In this document: one piece after another, positions 43,861 through 52,008 of the stretch
How the letters are laid out: each line of letters starts with the position of its first letter
Numbering within the stretch: the first letter of the stretch is position 1
NCBI RefSeq assembly: GCF_900107435.1
Contig: NZ_FNPZ01000001.1
Span: 282,960-346,959, forward strand
Direction: 5' to 3'
Length of the DNA stretch: 64,000 nucleotides
Source of the DNA: Herbiconiux ginsengi
GTDB lineage: Bacteria > Actinomycetota > Actinomycetes > Actinomycetales > Microbacteriaceae
Notes under the pieces: model-generated
Told to the model about the DNA's origin: nothing
Seen by the model: the letters and a program-made list of their open reading frames with translations, nothing else
Database searches by the model: none
Translations under genes and position numbers: made by a program

Positions 43861-44214
43861 GTGACCGAAAGCCTGCGTACCGCCCCCACTCTCGACGGCC
43901 GCGAGTTCGTGATGACGTCGTCGACCAACAGTGCAGTCGATCCCGAGTCGCCCTCGCGGTTCCGGTACTCCGAGCGCGACGGCGTGATCTGGGGCGATTA
44001 CGAGGGCGACACGGTCACTTTCGGGCGCTTCGTGGGAACGCGTGAGGGCGACTTCCTGTCGGTCACCTTCGTGCATGTGATGCTCGCCGACGGCGCCGTC
44101 GTCGGCGGCACCGGCGCAAGCCGCGTCGAGCTCGACGGCGAGGGCCGCGTGCGCCTTGTCGAGGACTTCGAGATCGACGGTGTCGACCACGTGAGCATCT
44201 GCGTCGAGGTCTGA
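43861..44214 (+). CDS. Conserved hypothetical small protein
   Basis: 117 residues from a GTG start. The core RFRYSERDGVIWGDYEGDTVTFGRFVG and later LSVTFVHVMLADGAVVGGTGAS form a small beta-barrel-like pattern known from uncharacterised bacterial proteins sometimes annotated as related to N-acetylglutamate synthase. It stands alone after putA, before the convergent AsnC gene (12 nt apart). Role unknown; no motif suggests catalysis. Confidence 0.7.
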   Translation: MTESLRTAPTLDGREFVMTSSTNSAVDPESPSRFRYSERDGVIWGDYEGDTVTFGRFVGTREGDFLSVTFVHVMLADGAVVGGTGASRVELDGEGRVRLVEDFEIDGVDHVSICVEV

Positions 44215-44226
44215 CAGCACCCCTGG

Positions 44227-44811
44227 TCAGCGCACGGAGTCGCGCCCGTTGCCCGCGGTGGTGAAACGCGTCATGCCCAGGCGGTTCGTCGATCCGGAGC
44301 GGTCGGGGATGTCTGAAGGCAGCAGGTAGGGCTTACGCACCACTTCATCGAGCACCACCACCGACACCACCGACTTCACCTCCGGCCGCGCGGCGACGAC
44401 CCCGGTGACGAAGTCGTGCACGCCGCCGATGTCGAGTGATCGCACCAGCAGCATGGCGTCGTGCTCACCCGTGGTGATGCAGCAGTACTCGACATCCGGC
44501 ATCTGCAGGATTCCCTCACGAAAGCGGTGCCACGACTGCGGATGCACCGTCACGAACACCAGCGCGCACACGTCGAGCCCCACCTTGCCCGGGTCGACCT
44601 GGGCCGAGAACCCGGTGATCACCCCGGCCGCGGTGAGCTGCTCGACGCGGTTGTACACGCTGGCCCGCGACACGTTCACCCGCTCCGCGAGAGCCGACAT
44701 CGAGATGCGGCCGTTCTCGCGCAGAATGCTCAGGATGCGCAGATTCACCTCGTCGAGACCGGCTGCGCTTTGTCCAGCGGGCAGGGTCGCCGCCTGATCG
44801 ATGATCGACAT
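44227..44811 (-). CDS. Lrp/AsnC-family transcriptional regulator
   Basis: 194 residues from ATG 44811 (AGAAAGAG site before it; longer readings to 44955 run into the SBP promoter). HTH at about 22-60 (LDEVNLRILSILRENGRISMSALAERVNVSRASVYNRVEQL), then the RAM ligand domain (VCALVFVTVHPQSW, CCITTGEHDAMLLVRSLD, SVVSVVVLDEVVRKP). Divergent from the peptide importer operon, which it likely regulates in response to an amino acid, plausibly proline given the neighbours. Confidence 0.9.
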   Translation of the reverse strand: MSIIDQAATLPAGQSAAGLDEVNLRILSILRENGRISMSALAERVNVSRASVYNRVEQLTAAGVITGFSAQVDPGKVGLDVCALVFVTVHPQSWHRFREGILQMPDVEYCCITTGEHDAMLLVRSLDIGGVHDFVTGVVAARPEVKSVVSVVVLDEVVRKPYLLPSDIPDRSGSTNRLGMTRFTTAGNGRDSVR

Positions 44812-44834
44812 TTCCGTCTCTTTCTGTAAACGGG

Positions 44835-44897
44835 ATTGCAATTCGTCCACGATAACGCCTCCGCGAAAAAGTACTGCGCGAAATTGTGCCAAAGTAC
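44835..44897 (+). promoter_or_regulatory. Intergenic Lrp-type region with two AAAGTAC repeats
   Basis: AAAGTAC occurs at 44868-44874 and at 44891-44897, 23 bp (about two helical turns) apart, and ATTGCAAT, a perfect 8-bp palindrome, is at 44835-44842. The spacing suits Lrp/AsnC octamers that bind phased sites. The sites lie between the divergent AsnC and SBP genes. Confidence 0.4.
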
Positions 44898-44936
44898 CCC
44901 CACACCGTCCAGACGAACCCTTCCCAGGAGGCCGCC

Positions 44937-46544
44937 ATGGTTTTCCGCTCCACACACACAGCCCGCACCGTGCGCTCCAGATCTACCCTGATCGCGCTCG
45001 CCGCCGCTGCCGTCTCGCTCACGCTCCTCGTCGCCGGCTGCTCCTCGGGCCGCACCGACACCGCCGACGGCGGCACGAAGACACTCACGATCGACAAGGC
45101 CTTCGACCTCAAGACCGCCGACCCGGGCCGGATGTACGAGCCCACCGGCCAGCTGGTCGACAAGGCGCTCTACGAGACCCTCCTCACCTTCGAGGGCGGC
45201 GACGTCTCGAAGGTCGTCGACGGTCTCGCGAGCCTCGAGCAGTCGGCTGACGCGAAGACCTTCACCCTCACGCTGAAGGGCGACCACACCTTCTCCGACG
45301 GCACACCGATGACCGCCGACGACGTGGTGTTCTCGCTGCAGCGCGTGATCGGCCTCAAGGGCAACCCCTCGTTCCTCCTCGACGGCGTCACCGTCACGAA
45401 GAAGGACGACAAGACCGTCGTGCTCACGACCGCCACGCCCACGCCCGCCCTCCCGGCGATCCTCGCCAACCCGGCCCTCGGCATCCTGAACTCCACGGTC
45501 GTGAAGGAGAACGGCGGCACCACCGACGAGACCGACACCGCCGAGAAGTTCCTCAACACCACTTCGGCCGGTTCGGGCCCGTACGTGCTCGACACGCTCG
45601 ACCTCGCCTCGCAGGTCGTGCTGAAGGCGAACGAGAATTACGACGGCGACGCACCCGGATACGGCCGCGTCGTCATCCAGAACGTCGAAGGCGCCACCCA
45701 GAAGATCAACGTCGAGGGCGGCAGCGCCGACCTGGCGCTCGACCTGTCGGGCACCCAGGCATCAGCGCTCGGCGACTCGGTCGCGGTCACCAGCGACCCG
45801 TCGGCGAACGTGATCTTCCTGCTGCTCAACCAGAACCCGAGCGTCTCGGCCGTCACGTCGAACCCCGATTTCGTGAAGGCCGTCAAGGAGGCCATCGACT
45901 ACGACGACCTCGTGTCGATCGCCGGAACCGGCACCGCGCAGGCCGCGGGCGTCGTGCCCAGCATGCTGCTCGGCGCCCTGCCCGAGAGCGCGAAGCTCAC
46001 GCAGGATCTCGACGCCGCCAAGGCCGATCTCGCGAAGAGCGGCTACGCCGGCGAGTCGGTGACGCTCAACTTCCCCAGCGACATCAGCCTGAACGGAATC
46101 GACTTCCCGACGATCGCGCAGCGCATCCAGTCGCAGCTCAAGGAGGTCGGCATCACCGTCGAGCTCGCCCCGGCGCCCGTCGCCACCGAGCTCGACGCCT
46201 ACCGCAACGGCACCGAGACGATGGGCCTGTGGTACTGGGGCCCCGACTACCCCGACCCGAGCGACTACCTCGTGTTCACCCCGGGCAACGTGGTGGGCCT
46301 GCGATCCGGCTGGGCCGAGGGTGCGAATCCCGCCATCTCGTCCCTCGCCGACGCGGCCGCGGCCGGCGGCAGCGACGAGGAGCGACAGAGCCGCTTCGAA
46401 GACCTGCAGAAGGCGCTGAACACCGACGGCCCGTTCATCCCGCTGCTGCAGCCCGGCAACAACATCGCCGCGGCCAAGAGCGTGACCGGCGTCGTGTACA
46501 ACGCGGTCTGGACCATCGACATCGCGGCCCTGTCGGCCAAGTAG
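44937..46544 (+). CDS. Peptide ABC transporter substrate-binding lipoprotein (DppA/OppA type)
   Basis: 535 residues from ATG 44937, CAGGAGG at 44926-44932. Signal peptide with lipobox VAGC near residue 30 (Cys31). Family 5 SBP motifs follow: DLKTADPGRMYEPTGQLVDKALYETLL, FTLTLKGDHTFSDGTPMTADDVVFSL, GSGPYVLDTL and MGLWYWGPDYPDPSDYL. It binds oligopeptides outside the membrane and hands them to the permeases just downstream. First gene of a six-gene transporter-peptidase operon. Confidence 0.93.
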   Translation: MVFRSTHTARTVRSRSTLIALAAAAVSLTLLVAGCSSGRTDTADGGTKTLTIDKAFDLKTADPGRMYEPTGQLVDKALYETLLTFEGGDVSKVVDGLASLEQSADAKTFTLTLKGDHTFSDGTPMTADDVVFSLQRVIGLKGNPSFLLDGVTVTKKDDKTVVLTTATPTPALPAILANPALGILNSTVVKENGGTTDETDTAEKFLNTTSAGSGPYVLDTLDLASQVVLKANENYDGDAPGYGRVVIQNVEGATQKINVEGGSADLALDLSGTQASALGDSVAVTSDPSANVIFLLLNQNPSVSAVTSNPDFVKAVKEAIDYDDLVSIAGTGTAQAAGVVPSMLLGALPESAKLTQDLDAAKADLAKSGYAGESVTLNFPSDISLNGIDFPTIAQRIQSQLKEVGITVELAPAPVATELDAYRNGTETMGLWYWGPDYPDPSDYLVFTPGNVVGLRSGWAEGANPAISSLADAAAAGGSDEERQSRFEDLQKALNTDGPFIPLLQPGNNIAAAKSVTGVVYNAVWTIDIAALSAK

Positions 46545-46558
46545 CGAGCAGCCCACTC

Positions 46559-47635
46559 GTGACCCGCACCACGGCCGTCCGGCCCCCGCGTTCGCGCGGG
46601 GGCCGGACGGCCCATCCCTTTCTCCGTTACGCCCTGCGCCGCGTGCTCACATCCCTCTTGCTCGTGGTGGGCGTGACCCTCGTCACCTTTGTGCTGACGA
46701 ACCTGGTGCCGGGCGATCCGGTAGCCGCGGCCCTCGGCCAGCGCGCCGCCGAAGACCCGGCCATCGTCGCCCAGTTCCGGGCCACCTACGGGCTCGACCA
46801 GCCGCTCGTGGTGCAGTACTTCACCTACCTCGGCAACCTGCTTCACGGCGACCTCGGCGTCTCCACCACCACCCACAACCCGGTGGTCGACGACCTGGCC
46901 AAGGCGCTGCCGGCCACGCTCGAGATCGCGCTCGGGGCCATCGTGCTCAGCGTGATCATCGGGGTGGTGCTCGGCACCATCGCGGCCTACCGGCGCGGCA
47001 AGGCCTCCGACCACGTGCTGCGCGTCGTCTCGCTGGCGGGCCTCAGCGTTCCCACGTTCTGGCTGGCGCTGGTGCTCTACTACGTCTTCTACTTCCAGCT
47101 GCACATCGCGCCGGGTTCCGGCCGGCTGAGCAGCGACTTCAGCACCCCACCCCACGTCACCGGCCTCTACACGGTCGACGCGCTGCTGGCCGGCCAGCTC
47201 GACACCTTCCTCGACGCGGCCTCGCACCTCTTCCTCCCCGTGCTCGTGCTCACCCTCTACACGGTGGGGCTGCTCACCCGGTTCGTGCGCACCGCCGTGC
47301 TCGAGATCCTCGACCAGGACTACGTGCGGGCCGCCCGCGCCAAAGGCCTGCCCACCCGCACCGTGATCTGGTCGTACGTGCTGCGCGGCGCGAGCATCCC
47401 CATCCTCACCGTCGTGGGCCTCGCCTTCGGCAGCCTGCTCAGCGGCACGGTGCTCGTGGAGGCGATCTTCGCCTGGCCGGGCATCGGCTCGTACGCCTAC
47501 CAGGCGGCGTCGCACCTCGACCTGCCCGGCATCATGGGCGTCGGCCTCCTGATCGGCGTGATGTACCTCCTGGTGAACCTGATCGTCGACCTGCTCTACG
47601 GCGTGCTCGACCCGAGAGTGAGGCTGGCCTCATGA
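46559..47635 (+). CDS. Peptide ABC transporter permease 1 (DppB type)
   Basis: 358 residues from GTG 46559, 14 nt after the SBP stop. N-terminal RYALRRVLTSLLLVVGVTLVTF and LVPGDPV with GLDQPLVVQY are DppB landmarks; six membrane spans follow and the EAA-loop region is DYVRAARAKGLPTRTVIWSYVLRGA at about 252-277. ATGA overlap with the next permease. Forms the membrane channel with the 47632 gene. Confidence 0.93.
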   Translation: MTRTTAVRPPRSRGGRTAHPFLRYALRRVLTSLLLVVGVTLVTFVLTNLVPGDPVAAALGQRAAEDPAIVAQFRATYGLDQPLVVQYFTYLGNLLHGDLGVSTTTHNPVVDDLAKALPATLEIALGAIVLSVIIGVVLGTIAAYRRGKASDHVLRVVSLAGLSVPTFWLALVLYYVFYFQLHIAPGSGRLSSDFSTPPHVTGLYTVDALLAGQLDTFLDAASHLFLPVLVLTLYTVGLLTRFVRTAVLEILDQDYVRAARAKGLPTRTVIWSYVLRGASIPILTVVGLAFGSLLSGTVLVEAIFAWPGIGSYAYQAASHLDLPGIMGVGLLIGVMYLLVNLIVDLLYGVLDPRVRLAS

Positions 47636-48597
47636 GCGAACCGCGCTCCCCCCGCGCCGATCCTCGCGACGGCGCCCCCGCCGGCCCGCGCGACGGCGTC
47701 CAGGCCGGGATGCTCGACCCGATCGAGGCGGCGGCACCGCGGTGGCGGCGACCCCGCCTGCGACTCGGCCGGTGGTCGGCTCCCCTCGGCATCCTCGGTG
47801 CGGCCGTGGCCGTGTTCTGGATCCTGATCGCCCTGCTCGCCCCCGTGATCGCCCCGCACGACCCCCTCGCCCAGGATCTCCCGATCCTGCAGGCTCCCGG
47901 CGAGGGCACCCTGATGGGCACGGATGCGCTCGGCCGGGACGTCTTCTCCCGCGTGCTCTGGGGCGCCCAGGTCACCATCCCGCTCGCTCTGCTGCTCGTG
48001 GTGCTCTCGGTGCTGATCGGCGCGGTCGTCGGCTCGGTGGCCGGATTCTTCGGCCGTGCGGTCGACGAGGTGGCCATGCGCGTCACCGACCTGGTGATGG
48101 CCTTCCCCACGGTCATCCTGGCCATGGTGATCGCCGCGGCGCTCGGGGCGTCGCTGGTCAACGCGGTTCTGGCCGCGCTGATCGTGTCGTGGCCGTCATA
48201 CGCGAGGCTCACCCGCGGGCTCGTGCTCGGGCTGCGGTCGTCGAACTACGTGGTGTCAGGTCAGCTTCTCGGCTTCTCGGCGGTGCGCTCGCTCGGCCGC
48301 GACATCGCGCCGAACATCGTGGGGCCGGTTCTGGTGCTCGCGAGCCTGGACATCGGCACGGCCATCCTGCTGCTGTCGGGGCTGTCGTTCCTCGGGCTCG
48401 GGGCGAAGCCGCCCACGGCCGAGTGGGGATCGATGGTGTCGGATGCGATCAAGAACTTCGACGCCTGGTGGATCGGGGTCTTCCCCGGGCTCGCCATCCT
48501 CACGGTCGTGATCGCGTTCAACTTCGTCGGCGACGCGCTGCGCGACGCGCTCGACCCGAAGTCGGCCACCATCAAGGGCGGAGGGACCACGCTGTGA
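47632..48597 (+). CDS. Peptide ABC transporter permease 2 (DppC type)
   Basis: 321 residues. A disordered, charged N-terminus of about 45 residues precedes the first span. LMGTDALGRDVFSRVLWGAQ is the DppC signature; the EAA loop near 190-215 is SWPSYARLTRGLVLGLRSSNYV, and the end reads LSFLGLGAKPPTAEWGSMV. It overlaps the preceding permease by ATGA and the first ATPase by GTGA. Confidence 0.93.
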   Translation: MSEPRSPRADPRDGAPAGPRDGVQAGMLDPIEAAAPRWRRPRLRLGRWSAPLGILGAAVAVFWILIALLAPVIAPHDPLAQDLPILQAPGEGTLMGTDALGRDVFSRVLWGAQVTIPLALLLVVLSVLIGAVVGSVAGFFGRAVDEVAMRVTDLVMAFPTVILAMVIAAALGASLVNAVLAALIVSWPSYARLTRGLVLGLRSSNYVVSGQLLGFSAVRSLGRDIAPNIVGPVLVLASLDIGTAILLLSGLSFLGLGAKPPTAEWGSMVSDAIKNFDAWWIGVFPGLAILTVVIAFNFVGDALRDALDPKSATIKGGGTTL

Positions 48598-49427
48598 GCT
48601 CGTCGATCGATCCGGCCGCCCTGACCATCGAGGGCCTGCGCATCGCCACCCGCTCCCACACCATCGTGGGCGGTATCGACCTCGCGTTGAAGCGCGGCGG
48701 AATCCACGGGCTCGCCGGCGAATCGGGCTCGGGCAAGACGATGACGGCGCTGGCCGTGCTGGGGTTGCTGCCCGGAAGCATGACGGCGAGCGGCAGCATC
48801 CGCCTGGCCGACGCTGAGGGCCCGGCCTCCACCGAGCTCGTCGGCGCGTCGCGCGGCGTGCTGCAGGGCGTGCGCGGGCGGCGCGTGGCGATGGTGTTCC
48901 AAGACCCGTCCACGAGCCTGCACCCGCAGCTGCCCGTGGGCCGTCAGCTCACCGACCACATGCGCCACCACCTCGGACTCGGAAAGGCCGAGGCCCGCCA
49001 GAAGGCCGAAGCCCTGCTCGACCGGGTACGGGTTCCGGATGCACGGGGTGCGCTCTCGAAATACCCGCACCAGTTCTCGGGCGGGCAGCGGCAGCGCATC
49101 GCCATCGCGGTGGCACTCGCCTGCGACCCCACCGTGCTGCTGGCCGACGAACCCACCACGGCGCTGGACGTGACCGTTCAGGCCGGGGTGCTTCAGCTGC
49201 TGCGCGAGCTGGCCGACGGCGGCGATCTGAGCATCCTGCTGGTCACGCACGACCTCGGCGTGATGAGCGCGGTGGCCGACGAGGTGACCGTGATGCGGCA
49301 GGGCCTCGTGGTGGAGTCGGCGCCCCGGGAGCAGCTGTTCACGTCGCCGCAGGACGACTACACACGATCGCTGCTGGCGGCACTGCCCGGATCGAGTTTC
49401 GAGCAGACCGGGGAGGAGGCACGATGA
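48594..49427 (+). CDS. Peptide ABC transporter ATP-binding protein 1 (DppD type)
   Basis: 277 residues from GTG 48594. Walker A GESGSGKT (about 40-47), Q-loop VFQDPSTSLHPQ, signature FSGGQRQRIAIAVAL, Walker B VLLADEPTTALD and H-loop LVTHD are all intact. It energises import together with the next gene. Start overlaps the permease stop by 4 nt and its own stop overlaps the next ATG. Confidence 0.94.
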   Translation: MSSSIDPAALTIEGLRIATRSHTIVGGIDLALKRGGIHGLAGESGSGKTMTALAVLGLLPGSMTASGSIRLADAEGPASTELVGASRGVLQGVRGRRVAMVFQDPSTSLHPQLPVGRQLTDHMRHHLGLGKAEARQKAEALLDRVRVPDARGALSKYPHQFSGGQRQRIAIAVALACDPTVLLADEPTTALDVTVQAGVLQLLRELADGGDLSILLVTHDLGVMSAVADEVTVMRQGLVVESAPREQLFTSPQDDYTRSLLAALPGSSFEQTGEEAR

Positions 49428-50338
49428 GCGAGCACGTGACGTCGGAGTCGGTGTCGCAGCCGGAGCGGGAGCGTGAGCCGCTCTCGGGCGGCCGCCCCGT
49501 GCTCGAGGCCGAGGGGATCGTCGTCGAGTACGGGCGCCGCCCGGCCCTGCGGGCTGTCGACGGCGTCGGACTCGCCGTCGCCGCCGGAGAGGTCGTGGCC
49601 CTGGTGGGCGAGAGCGGCTGCGGCAAGTCGAGCCTCGCCCGCGCGATCGTGGGCATCGAGAAGCGCAAAGCCGGGGTGGTGCGCCTGAACGGCGACGACG
49701 TGCCGACGCTCGGGCTGCGCCGACGCTCGGCGGCCATGACGGGGATGCAGATGGTCTTCCAGGATCCGAACTCCTCGCTCAACCCGCGCCGCCGCGTCGG
49801 CGATCAGATCGGCGACGGGGTGCGCGCCGCGCTCGCCCGCGGCGATCGGGGCTCCGACCCCGCCGACTGGCTGCGCCGCGTGGGGCTCGATCCCGCGATG
49901 GTGAGCCGCTTCCCCCACGAGTTCTCAGGCGGCCAGAAGCAGCGCATCGCCATCGCGCGGGCGCTGGCGGCGCGGCCCGGCATGCTCGTGGCCGACGAGC
50001 CCATCTCGGCGCTCGACGCCTCCACCCAGACGAGTGTGGCGGCGCTGATGCGCTCGCTCAGCGTCGAGGCCGGGGCGGGAATGCTCTTCATCTCGCACGA
50101 CCTCTCGGTGGTGCGGCGCATCGCCGACCGGGTGCTCGTGATGTACCAGGGTCGCGTCGTCGAGTCGGGCGTCACCGAGACCGTCTGGCAGAACCCGCTG
50201 CACCCCTATACCAGGGCGCTGCTCGCCGCCATCCCGCTGCCCGACGGTGCGGGCCGCCTGCCGGTCGCCCCCGCGGAGACCGACCGTGCCGCCTGGCTGG
50301 ACGACGTGCCGGCCGCCCTCGAGCGGACCACCGTATGA
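49424..50338 (+). CDS. Peptide ABC transporter ATP-binding protein 2 (DppF type)
   Basis: 304 residues. Walker A GESGCGKSS (about 64-72), Q-loop VFQDPNSSLNPRRRV, signature FSGGQKQRIAIARAL, Walker B MLVADEPISALD, H-loop FISHD, and the C-terminal QNPLHPYTRALLAAIP segment of oligopeptide ATPases. Pairs with the preceding ATPase. ATGA overlap with the aminopeptidase gene ties peptide import to its hydrolysis. Confidence 0.94.
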   Translation: MSEHVTSESVSQPEREREPLSGGRPVLEAEGIVVEYGRRPALRAVDGVGLAVAAGEVVALVGESGCGKSSLARAIVGIEKRKAGVVRLNGDDVPTLGLRRRSAAMTGMQMVFQDPNSSLNPRRRVGDQIGDGVRAALARGDRGSDPADWLRRVGLDPAMVSRFPHEFSGGQKQRIAIARALAARPGMLVADEPISALDASTQTSVAALMRSLSVEAGAGMLFISHDLSVVRRIADRVLVMYQGRVVESGVTETVWQNPLHPYTRALLAAIPLPDGAGRLPVAPAETDRAAWLDDVPAALERTTV

Positions 50339-51840
50339 GCGCCCCCGACTCCGCGAGCGGCCAGCAGCACGCCCACCTGCACGCGAGCCCGTGGGCCATG
50401 CCCCGCGCGGCCAATCGCCCCCCGCTGCCGGGCGACGGCACCTTCATGACCACCGGCTGGGCCGATCCCGCCCCGGTGCTCGACCGCGACAACCCGGTGC
50501 TGGCGTACACGGCCGAGCGCAGGGCCCGGCTTGCGCAGGCGCTGCCCGCAGAGCTGCTCGTCATCCCGGCCGGGTTGCCCCGGGTGCGATCGAACGACAC
50601 CGACCACACCTTCCGCCCCGGCACCGACCATGTCTGGCTCACCGGAAACCAAGTGGCCGAGAGCGTGCTGGTGGTCGACACCACCGGAGGCGAGGCCGGG
50701 TCGATCCTCTACCTGCGCGGCCCCTCGGGCCGGAACGGCGACGAGTTCTGGCAGAACGACGCCCTCGGCGACCTCTGGGTGGGGGCCCGCCCCACCCTGC
50801 AGGAGACCCAGGACGCGCTGGGCATCGAGACCCGGCCACTCACCGACTTCCGGCGCGACTTCGAACAAGCCGCCCGGCGGGCCCGGCGCATCCGGGTTCT
50901 GCCCGCTCTCGACGAGACGGTCGACGAGCTGGTGCGGCAGGTCTGCGGCCCCGCGTTCACGCCGCATCTCGCGCTGAAGACCACGCTCGACGAGCTGCGC
51001 CTGATCAAGAACGACTGGGAGATCGGCCAGCTGCAGCTCGCGGTCGACGCGACCGCCCGAGGCTTCGAGGACTGCCTCGCCGAGTGGGATGCCGCCCGCG
51101 CGAGCACGCGCGGGGAACGCTACATCGAGGGCACGTTCACCCGCCGCTCTCGCCTCGAGGGCGAGGGGCCGGCCTACGGCTCGATCGTCGCGGCGGGCAG
51201 CCATGCCACCACCCTGCACTGGACCCGCAACACCGGCAACCTGCCCGACGGCGCGCTCGTGCTGATGGACATGGGTGTCGAGCTGCAGTCGCTCTATTCG
51301 GCCGACATCACCCGCACGGTGCCGGTGAACGGCGTCTTCACCCCGCTGCAGCGAGACGTCTACTCGATCGTGCTGCGCGCCCAGCAGGCCGGCATCGACA
51401 CCCTGCGGGCGGGGGTCCGCTTCCAGGACTACCAGGACGCGTGCGGCCTCTCGCTCACCGAGGGCCTGATCGAGCTGGGGCTCATCCGTTCGTCGCTCGA
51501 CGAGGCGATGGCCCCGGATGCGCTGCACCACCGCCGGTGGAGCATCTCGAGGGCCGGTCACATGCTCGGCATGGACACCCACGACTGCAACCACGCGCCG
51601 CAGGAGTCGTACCTGGGCGGAACGCTCGCCGCGGGCCACACGCTGACGGTGGAGCCGGGACTGTACTTCCAGGTCAACGACCTCACGGTGCCGGCAGAGC
51701 TGCGAGGGCTCGGCGTCCGCATCGAGGACGACCTCGTCGTGACCGAGACCTCATCGATCAACCTCTCGGCGGGCATGCCACGCACGCCGGAGGGAATCGA
51801 GGAGTGGATGACCGCGCTCGCAGACGCCCGGGAACGGTGA
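50335..51840 (+). CDS. Aminopeptidase P family (M24) Xaa-Pro peptidase
   Basis: 501 residues. N-terminal AMP_N domain to about 190, then the pita-bread M24 domain. Metal ligands are visible in order: MDMGVELQSLYSADITRTVP (two Asp), GHMLGMDTHDC (His), TVEPGLYF (Glu) and GVRIEDDLVVTE (Glu). Such enzymes remove the N-terminal residue when proline is second. Its coupling to the peptide importer and proximity to putA suggest proline-rich peptides are the nutrient. No signal peptide, so it acts in the cytoplasm. Confidence 0.93.
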   Translation: MSAPDSASGQQHAHLHASPWAMPRAANRPPLPGDGTFMTTGWADPAPVLDRDNPVLAYTAERRARLAQALPAELLVIPAGLPRVRSNDTDHTFRPGTDHVWLTGNQVAESVLVVDTTGGEAGSILYLRGPSGRNGDEFWQNDALGDLWVGARPTLQETQDALGIETRPLTDFRRDFEQAARRARRIRVLPALDETVDELVRQVCGPAFTPHLALKTTLDELRLIKNDWEIGQLQLAVDATARGFEDCLAEWDAARASTRGERYIEGTFTRRSRLEGEGPAYGSIVAAGSHATTLHWTRNTGNLPDGALVLMDMGVELQSLYSADITRTVPVNGVFTPLQRDVYSIVLRAQQAGIDTLRAGVRFQDYQDACGLSLTEGLIELGLIRSSLDEAMAPDALHHRRWSISRAGHMLGMDTHDCNHAPQESYLGGTLAAGHTLTVEPGLYFQVNDLTVPAELRGLGVRIEDDLVVTETSSINLSAGMPRTPEGIEEWMTALADARER

Positions 51841-51872
51841 GATCAGGAACACTTCGAAAAGTGCTCATGATC
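51841..51872 (+). terminator. Hairpin directly after the aminopeptidase stop
   Basis: GATCA (51841-51845) pairs with TGATC (51868-51872), and CACTT (51850-51854) pairs with AAGTG (51859-51863) around the loop CGAA. It starts 1 nt after the TGA. No T-run follows, so it may end transcription less efficiently or stabilise the mRNA end. Confidence 0.55.
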
Positions 51873-51892
51873 AGGAGTTACTGCGGCAATGT

Positions 51893-51910
51893 CGGTGGGA
51901 TTCGAACTCC
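51893..51910. repeat. tRNA 3'-end-like sequence, possible att site (left)
   Basis: The bases CGGTGGGATTCGAACTCC match the T-arm end of tRNA-Ser at 58222-58239 (CGGTGGGATTTGAACCCA) in the same orientation with only three or four differences. No complete tRNA can be folded here. Taken alone it could be a tRNA relic; together with the tRNA-Ser it brackets the mobile region. Confidence 0.45.
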
Positions 51911-52008
51911 ATGTTGACCCCAGAAACGGCGCCGTATTGCGCGACGATCCCGTGTACGGTCGGGATGTATTCGCAGTATGCGCGGCAGCGACTTGATCTA
52001 TGAGTCGT

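Noticed and set aside
51841-51990. A complete tRNA gene near 51890
   Set aside because: Only the T-arm-like end is present; no acceptor, D-arm or anticodon arm can be folded.
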